64,000 nucleotides of DNA, taken from Bombardia bombarda (Eukaryota; Ascomycota; Sordariomycetes; Sordariales; Lasiosphaeriaceae). Of the stretch, positions 57,672-64,000 are shown in pieces. Each line of letters opens with the position of its first letter. Position 1 is the first letter of the stretch. Location of the stretch: the NCBI GenBank assembly GCA_030512295.1, contig JAULSR010000007.1, positions 1,078,501-1,142,500 on the forward strand, read 5' to 3'. The position numbers and the translations under genes are program-made. Below the pieces are notes generated by a model, which saw nothing but the letters and a program-made list of their open reading frames with translations, had not been told where the DNA came from and did not search any database.

Positions 57672-58427
57672 ATCTTGACAGCCCTCCGCACAATCTTCGC
57701 GGCAGCCTCCAATAACGCAAACACAAACAGTGAATATCGGAATGCACCATTCGCCCTTCCCCCGATTGCTACGCGACTTAACTATTTCCCCATCGCCCGC
57801 CTCAATGAGCTCGTCACCCGCCACTTCCGTTCAACACAGTCGGCGCCGCTGGCAATCTCGGGGCGCTACTATGAGCTCCTCTACGTCCTGGTCGCAACCT
57901 TGATTGCCTCACCGCACAGCAAGGCTATTTCTATCATCGATTTTGAAGGACGCTTCGATCCACTGCGACTGCTTACGACATCGCCATTTGAAGAGGTAGC
58001 CACCGCCAACCGGCCGCAGCCGAAACCCTTCCTCCGCCGCGCAGACCTCGACCACGTTCACATCTTGCGCCCTGTCCGTGGCAGCGCCGCGCACATCGCC
58101 AGCTGTGTCGCCTCCGTCGAGCAATACATGCTCTATGGCACGCACCCCAGTCGCGGCCGTGAGTGGTGGGGCACCGTGGTGATCGGGGGCGGACTGAACC
58201 CGGCCGGGAGTGTGTCTGCCGCCACGTCTGCCCAGGTCGCCGTCACGGCTGACTGGAAGGGCTGGCTGCGTGTGGAGCGAGCAGAGATACGGCCTTTTGG
58301 AGGAGTGGGCGTCGAACAGGCGCTCGCTGACAGAGATCGTCGCCAGGCAGCGGTGGACAATGTTAGCTGGGTAGCTAGCTCACCGTGGGGGAGCTTTCCT
58401 TTCAGAAGGCAGGCACCTTTGCGGTGA
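57672..58427 (+). CDS. RecA/Rad51-like protein without visible P-loop
   Basis: The frame opens just after CTTAG, preceded by an in-frame stop, so an upstream exon with the ATG is expected; none is certain (ATG at 57574 spliced at once is one option). The protein has features of Rad51 paralogues: ISIIDFEGRFDPLRLL, like the IDTEGxFxPxRL block after Walker A; DLDHVHILRPVRGSAAH, like the strand that follows; and a C-terminal WWGTVVIGGG...TADWKGWLRV region resembling the L2/core end. In place of a P-loop the sequence runs SAPLAISGRYYELLYVLVA, with no GKT/S. Such loss is known in the Shu complex proteins Psy3 and Csm2, suggesting a recombination accessory role (inference). The stop sits inside a GTGAGT, so a further exon is possible. 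Confidence 0.5.
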   Translation: MLTALRTIFAAASNNANTNSEYRNAPFALPPIATRLNYFPIARLNELVTRHFRSTQSAPLAISGRYYELLYVLVATLIASPHSKAISIIDFEGRFDPLRLLTTSPFEEVATANRPQPKPFLRRADLDHVHILRPVRGSAAHIASCVASVEQYMLYGTHPSRGREWWGTVVIGGGLNPAGSVSAATSAQVAVTADWKGWLRVERAEIRPFGGVGVEQALADRDRRQAAVDNVSWVASSPWGSFPFRRQAPLR

Positions 58428-59674
58428 GTATGGAAGTCAACAGACAAGATACCCGGTTTCCCGGCTTACGAGTTTCTACGACGTCGTTTCTACTATGTTT
58501 CGTTCGTTCGTTGTCCAGTGCACAATGAGGTTTCACAATCAACCCGAGCTCAACCAAGCGATGGACATAGGTGGTCAAGCAGCTAGTCTATATTCTATGC
58601 AAGCTTTTTATGAACTGGTCACCGGCTTCAACAAGGTAAAACTGCAAATTGCCATTGGGTTCTTCAGCAACGCATTTTCGACCGAAAGTCGTCATACCTC
58701 CCGCGAAAAGGACAACTCAATCATGAGGAGACATTCGACAGGAGATCACCAACATTTTGACACTGGTGATCTGATGAATCCGTTGAAGGCCTCTCGTCGA
58801 TTCTCCTTCTAGGAGGCGGGGAAGAGGAGGTGCTAGATACGCCGAGCCGCCAACATGCTAGCTTTACCAACTTCGATCTTGAGGATAGCTACGGATCTTG
58901 AATAGCACGAGAGGGTAGCCACATGCAATATGGGCCCTGTCTGGGCGTGTGTGGGTTGTGGCGATCGGAGTGGATGTGGCTCGGTATGTCCGTCCGTCAG
59001 TGCGGTCTGGGTCAAACTTCGTCAACCCACTATTATCCTCGCCCCTAAGCGAGTCGTAAGCTTCCAGGTTGCCACCTTATCAAAACATCGGTCTGATTTG
59101 GTAAGCCTGTTGACCTGATCGCCAGATGAGTCACTTCTTCCCTTTGTCGATTGTTCAAGAATTATATTCTGCCTGCGACACGTCACTCGCTATCTCCCTT
59201 GATCCTTATTCGACTGTTGACATGTTGCTTTGCCTTCTACATCGAGCGTAATGCACATGCCGACAAGCGGTCTGCATGTTCATGTAGGTTTCTTTCGTTA
59301 TCCACTCAGGACAAGCGGTCGAATGTTGATCTCGTTCTGGAAGCATATGCGGTTTATTGCAACCTCTGACGTCTCATTGCGTCTGTTGATCACTTGTCCA
59401 TAGAATGCTTCGATTCAAACCGAATATGAAGCAAACAAGTGTTGCTGCTTCCAGCGAGCTGACCTTTTGTGTGCAGTCGAACAGCCCGGGATCATTGGAT
59501 CGTTACAATGTGCTTTCTTGGGCCTTTCACATGCGACATAGGTAATGGGATACAGATCGACCCACACCAATATGCCGGACAAGGAACCGCGGGCGTATAT
59601 CACTGACCTGCGTAAACTGAGGACCAACGAAGGGTCACATCCGACCCTGCATGGTGTATACACCAAGTGACTTT
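58428..59674. other. Intergenic, nothing recognisable
   Basis: 1.2 kb without a supported gene. Confidence 0.4.
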
Positions 59675-59934
59675 TACACTCCAGCCCTGGTTTAATCATT
59701 AGCTCGATTCTGGAGACGAAGGTCCCGATCATAACTGTCAAACCTCACGACCAAACGGCCTATTCTCTTAAAATTAAAAAGCATCTGCTGAATAGAGCTG
59801 TTGCTGTTGAGTAGTATAGCAAATTATCAGCGTTGAAATCGCTTTCCACGGTGTTTTGAGGCCTCAAATCCAAGTTTTGACCAGGGCCCCTGTCTCAAGA
59901 ACCAAGCTAACAATTAAACCAGGGCTGGAGTGTA
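59675..59934. mobile_element. 260-bp MITE-like element with ~55-bp inverted repeats and TA ends
   Basis: The left arm begins TACACTCCAGCCCTGGTTTA and the right arm ends with its reverse complement, identical for about 22 nt. Beyond that the arms remain alignable to ~55 nt, with about 11 differences of which ten are C/T or G/A transitions. The outermost TA on both sides fits a TA target duplication, typical of Tc1/mariner-type elements. There is no coding capacity inside. Confidence 0.75.
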
Positions 59935-61199
59935 CAATGCTTGCCTGTGATGGCTGCTCGCTGGTGGGTCAAGCCATTGAAGGAGGCTTGGGTGGGCGCA
60001 TGTGTTACAACCGGTTCGGACGCGGACAATGTGCCATTGCTTTTACAGCCAAGATCTCCGCCCGTCCATTGCTGGGGTTGTTCGCTCAAAGCCGGCAAAG
60101 CGGGTCCCTGCATTCTGCAGTTGACAATCTGCATAATGAGCCTCTGAAGCTTCCGAGATCCGCCCCGGCCAAACCTTCATGACTAGTCGGGCGTATTGTC
60201 GACGTCATGAGTCGGCAGTTGGGTTCAGGAGCGGCGACTTGGCGGTCTACCATCCTTGCCGGCCTTTTCTGGGCACGAAACGATACGTTGGTCAATGGCG
60301 GTCACCAACGGACACACCCGACGACAATCATGATGGCTGCTCGCCTCACCTCGAAGTCAAGACTGGTTCCTGACCTGCTGCTCGGGTTCGCCTCTCATTG
60401 GCAGCAAACGACTCTAGCCTTGTTGTAGCCGAGCAGCCGATAACACCCACATCCACGTTCTAGCCTTCGATTCGTTTCTGTGGTCCGATCTTCACCGTCT
60501 GTGGATTCCCTCGCATTAGAGTTTCTCATCAGACAGACACCCTATTGCCGTTGCCCACGCTGACAAGAGCGCCCCTTGAGCCATCCAAACGCTGGGCCGT
60601 CACCTGCTAGCTGCTAGCCTCGACATCTGGGGCCCTTATTTCCTGACCATCATATCCCATCTGGGCTCCGATTAGATCCCTGAGTATCAGGGTTCGTCAT
60701 CTGTGCTTTGCACCACGACGGCCAGGTTGGTTACAGATTTTGTCATGCTCGCCCACACAAGGATCGGTGCAAGGATGACGGGGACCAGCGTAGCAAGCCT
60801 TGGTATTCCTGATTCGCAGGTGCACCCACATCCGCCTTGCATCCCCAAGCGCCCGAGGAGATAGCCTCTCAGGCTGTGCGTTTCTTGTGCCCACCATATC
60901 CACCGGAGCCCGAAAGCAGCACTTGCACCTCGCACGCACGGGTGGAAACATGTTTTTGATGAGGCTTGTGTGTCTATGGCGTACTTTCACCACGCCTTCA
61001 CCGTTCGCACAGTATGGTGGCATGTGTGATATATAAAGAGCGAAGACTTTCGCCCGGCAAAACTTCTTCTTGCCTCGGAGACTAAAAAAAACTCAGCCCA
61101 TCTTCTATTATACGGTTCTTCGTCTCTTGCTAGTGTGAAAGCAAGACAGAAACAACTACACGTTTTGCAAAGGAAATAACACCTCTACGCTTTTAAAAC
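59935..61199. other. Intergenic, promoter of HAD-IIA gene at its end
   Basis: 1.3 kb with no supported gene. The right 180 bp form the promoter and leader of the downstream gene. Confidence 0.4.
61029..61037 (+). promoter_or_regulatory. TATA box of HAD-IIA gene
   Basis: TATATAAAG lies about 165 bp before the ATG at 61200, followed by a C/T-rich start region and an A-rich leader; a good fungal core promoter. Confidence 0.55.
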
Positions 61200-62714
61200 A
61201 TGTCTGGGCTATCATCCAGGAGACCGGGCATGCACGCCCGCCAGATTTCCAGCAGCAGTTTTGCCGAGGCTTTCGACGCGGCTCGGAGCAGGCTCGGCGA
61301 GCTCACCTTGCACCAAGAGGATGAAGATGAAGCTGAAGCTGCTTCGCCCTGTCTTTCCTCATCTGACTCGGCCATCTCCGAGGAGGCATTATCCCTCACC
61401 GGCAGCGGGTGCAGCGAGTGCACACCTCTCAGCCCCGTCTCGCCCATCACCGGCCTGGTCACTCCAATCACCGACGCCGATGTGGCTGACAACTTTGCCT
61501 TTGCCTTCGACATTGATGGTGTCCTCATCCGAGGTGGACGGCCTATCCCAGAGGCCATTGAGGCCATGAAGGTCCTCAACGGGGAAAATGAGTTTGGCGT
61601 CAGGGTGTAAGTGAAGAAGCATCTTATCCTTCGATGTTAGTCGTATCAGTCTCGCTAACCAACAATCATCCGTCACCACAGGCCGTACATCTTTCTCACC
61701 AACGGCGGCGGCAAATTCGAGTCAGAGCGCTGCCACGACCTCTCCCGGCAACTCGAGATCGAAGTCTCCCCCGGCCAGTTCATCTGCGGACACACGCCCA
61801 TGCGCGAGTTCGCCGACCGGTTCGGCACCGTCCTCGTCGTGGGCGGCGAGGGCGAGGCCTGCCGCAACGTGGCCGAGAGCTACGGCTTCCGCGACGTCAT
61901 CACGCCCGGCGACATCCTCAAGGCCAACGCGCACACGGCGCCCTTCCGCAAGCTGACCGACCTGGAGCACAAGAACTCGCGCAACCTGCTGGCACACGGC
62001 GCCAAGATGAGCGACATCGTGGTCGAGGCCGTGTTTGTCTTTGCCGACAGCCGCGACTGGGCGTCGGACCTGCAGATCATCCTCGACGTGGCGCAGAGCA
62101 AGGGCGGCCGGCTCGAGACGCGCTCCGAGACGTTTGACGAGGGCCCGCCCATCTACTTTAGCCACAGCGACGTCGTCTGGTCGGCGGCGCACGAGCACGT
62201 GCGGCTGGGCATGGGCGCCCTGCGCAAGATCGTCGAGACGGTGTTCGCCGACACTACCGGCGGCAAGAAGCTCAAGACGCACGCGTTCGGCAAGCCGCAG
62301 ATTGCGACGTTTGAGTTTGCGACGCGGCTGCTGCAGCAGTGGCGCGCCGCGCAGCACGGGTTGGCTGAGAGTGATCCGCCCCAAACGGTGTACTTTGTCG
62401 GCGACACGCCCGAGAGCGATATCCGGGGCACCAACGCGATGAACGAGAAGAGCAAGAGTACGGAGTGGTATAGTATTTTGGTTAAAACGGGGGTGTATCA
62501 GGAGGGGACGGAGCCAAGGTATAAGCCGCGGAGGCTGGTGGACACGGTGCTGGATGCGGTCAACCATGGCATCAGGAGGGAGATGGCCAAGGCGGGGAGC
62601 AGGCTGAGCACGGGTGGGCGGAGGCTGCCGCTGGATGATGCGGCGATGAAGGCGATTGCGGAGGGGAGGACGCCGAATTTCGTGACCAAGGCGGGGCCGT
62701 TTTCTGATCCTTGA
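61200..62714 (+). CDS. HAD-superfamily subfamily IIA hydrolase (CECR5/YKR070W-like)
   Basis: Phosphatase-like protein of the HAD IIA (CUT1/CECR5) group; yeast YKR070W is mitochondrial and of unknown substrate. Two exons, 61200-61606 and 61682-62714, separated by a 75-nt intron (GTAAGT..CACAG). Residues 1-95 are Ser-rich and low in complexity, with no obvious domain. The catalytic motif I is AFDIDGVLIRGG (Asp nucleophile and acid/base Asp). Motif II region reads IFLTNGGGKFESER. The cap region includes HTPMREFADRFGTVLVVG. Motif III lies near KTHAFGKPQIATFEF, and motif IV is YFVGDTPESDIRGTNAM. All catalytic residues are present, so it should be active. It has a clear TATA promoter. It converges with the GH125 gene. 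Confidence 0.88.
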
Positions 62715-63461
62715 TTCTGGAGTATGAGAGAGGTTCTGGGCTTGGTTGATGGATTTCCTTTGTGGTTGGTTATGGATGGGACACGATGGGACAGGACTGG
62801 CTGGCGTTGTCAGGAGTTTGCTCTTCAGCGCTATCTTTCCTATTTCTTTTCTTCTCATTCTTCTTCTCTTCTTTTGTTACACTTGCTTTCGTGTTCTGTC
62901 TCTCTGGCTGGCATTGATACCACTTTGTTCTCCATCCTTTTTTTAGACACTACCCTACCCTTTTATTTATCGTCTTCACATTACTTGGCAAGGGGCCCTT
63001 TTTTCACGGAGCGCATGGGCATCCTTGACGCTCTGGTCTGGGTCTCAACAAGGCTCATCTCCTTACCTGGTTTTCTTTTGGGATAGATATTAAGGCTTCA
63101 TTCGGCGGAACGAAGCATATTACGCCCAGTTCTCTCGGGTGGGCAGGCCACAGCTGGTACCCTATTCGGATTTGAAAGAAACCCAATAGGATCTTGCCGT
63201 CGTGCGTTGGCTTGCTGGTCACTAGCATGACAGGACCAGACACATGCGCTCAGCGAGCTGCACGCGATATCCGATGGTCACGCGCGCGCTACTTCCCCCT
63301 TTTTCTCGACAAGGGGTAGAACACGCAGCATTGCTGCATTACATTAGATGGGGCTTTAGACAAGACACAAATAGGAATAGAGATTCAGATATCCTCGAAA
63401 ACTACGAAAGATGTTGGTCCTCTCCGACGAAAATCGAGAGGTGACTCTCGCTCGACTCAAA
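62715..63461. other. Convergent 3' gap
   Basis: T/C-rich 3' flank of the HAD gene and 3' flank of the GH125 gene; no gene. Confidence 0.4.
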
Positions 63462-64000
63462 TCACTGAAAGCTCTGCTTGAGAATCTGGGGCTTTCTCTC
63501 CAGCAGGTCGAGAATCATCTGCCCGAAAAGGCCGTTTGCCCAGGAGAACCTATCACCAGTAAGGTCAGTCAGTCAGTCAGTCGTTGTTAATTCCCTCATT
63601 GCTTGATATCTCACATGCTGTTATTTTTACAGTAAATCAAGTCATACGAAACACACTGGGTAAGGTAGGTACTCACCACTGCCGCGTCCACCTCCCCGCA
63701 TCAAAGCTATTCACGCTCTCATGAATCAACCCCAGTCCCGCCGTGCTGGCGACAATCTCCCTCAGCGCGCCATAAATCTCGATCTCGTCATTCGACGTCA
63801 ATATCCGCACGATACTCGCCATGGGCCAGGCCATGCCGGGCCCAACGTGCGGACCGCCGACGGCGTTGATCACAGGCCCGCGCATGAAATAGGGGTTGCC
63901 GTTGGGCGAGGCGCTGTCCAGAATCCTTGCCCGCGTGCGCTGGTAGACGGGATCGGTTGCCGCCTCGAGGTAGCCGAATACCGGGGCGGAGAGCAGCGAG
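63462..64000 (-). CDS. GH125 exo-alpha-1,6-mannosidase, 3' part only
   Basis: The gene runs off the window end. The visible C-terminal portion belongs to glycoside hydrolase family 125 (metal-independent exo-alpha-1,6-mannosidases; formerly DUF1237). Family blocks are seen: SASPNGNPYFMRG, VINAVGGPHVGPGMAWPMAS, RILTSNDEIEIYGALREIV, GLIHESVNSFDAGRWTR and, in the last exon, FSWANGLFGQMILDLLERK. The final intron is 63550-63676 (127 nt, GTGAGT..GATAG) and contains five tandem TCAG units. The last exon is 63462-63549. The intact catalytic-region sequence suggests a working gene; the role is mannan or N-glycan trimming, possibly extracellular, but the N-terminus cannot be seen. Confidence 0.88.

Noticed and set aside
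61722..62858. 378-codon minus-strand frame opposite the HAD gene
   Set aside because: Shadow of the strongly codon-biased HAD-IIA gene; Arg/His/Leu-rich without motifs.

Overview
The window is nuclear DNA of a filamentous ascomycete (Pezizomycotina; Sordariomycete-like by overall gene style, which is an inference). Supporting signs are short introns of about 50-230 nt with GT..AG ends and CTAAC/CTGAC-like branch sites, intron-bearing nuclear tRNA genes, and lineage-typical families: CFEM, DUF4360, DUF3112, SOM1, a fungal NLR-like protein, GH125 and an ABCC transporter with a fungal TMD0. Genes sit on both strands with long non-coding gaps. There are no operons, CRISPR arrays or rRNA genes. 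I ran no database searches; family names come from motif recognition.

Layout. 0.2-3.2 kb: a coiled-coil, probably nuclear protein and a tiny basic protein with a clear promoter. 3.9-11.6 kb: a 12-exon ABCC full transporter and an amidase-signature enzyme, divergent from one 0.5-kb promoter region. 11.8-15.8 kb: a secreted DUF4360 protein with two possible C-termini and a secreted NTF2-like protein. 16.7-21.0 kb: a TMEM86/YhhN membrane protein facing a PRP24/SART3 splicing factor whose conserved C-terminal LSm-binding box lies in a different frame from the main ORF. 21-27 kb: a long gene-poor stretch with a decayed gene and two tRNA genes (Glu-CTC with an intron, Arg-ACG). 27.6-34.6 kb: an allantoate-permease-type MFS transporter, a 3.7-kb gap and a mucin-like single-pass protein. 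35.3-39.1 kb: an NLR-like gene without a visible NTPase domain, lying head to head with a broken AAA ATPase; this is the most unusual locus. 39.2-50.2 kb: membrane proteins (small single-pass, DUF3112, Cys-rich type I, CFEM-TM) around mitochondrial ribosomal protein uL22m. 50.2-55.9 kb: gene-poor, with an intron-containing tRNA-Met and a 240-bp MITE-like element. 56.0-58.4 kb: COX9 and SOM1 convergent, then a RecA/Rad51-like protein lacking a P-loop. 59.7-59.9 kb: a second inverted-repeat element whose arms differ almost only by transitions, as expected from RIP. 61.2-64 kb: a HAD-IIA phosphatase-like gene and the 3' end of a GH125 mannosidase gene.

Functionally, three genes serve mitochondria (uL22m, COX9, SOM1), one serves U6 snRNP assembly (PRP24), and many of the rest encode surface, secreted or transport proteins. 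The strongest candidates for follow-up are the NLR/AAA relic pair, the two MITE-like elements, the P-loop-less RecA-like protein, the alternative 3' end of the DUF4360 gene and the PRP24 frame discontinuity.
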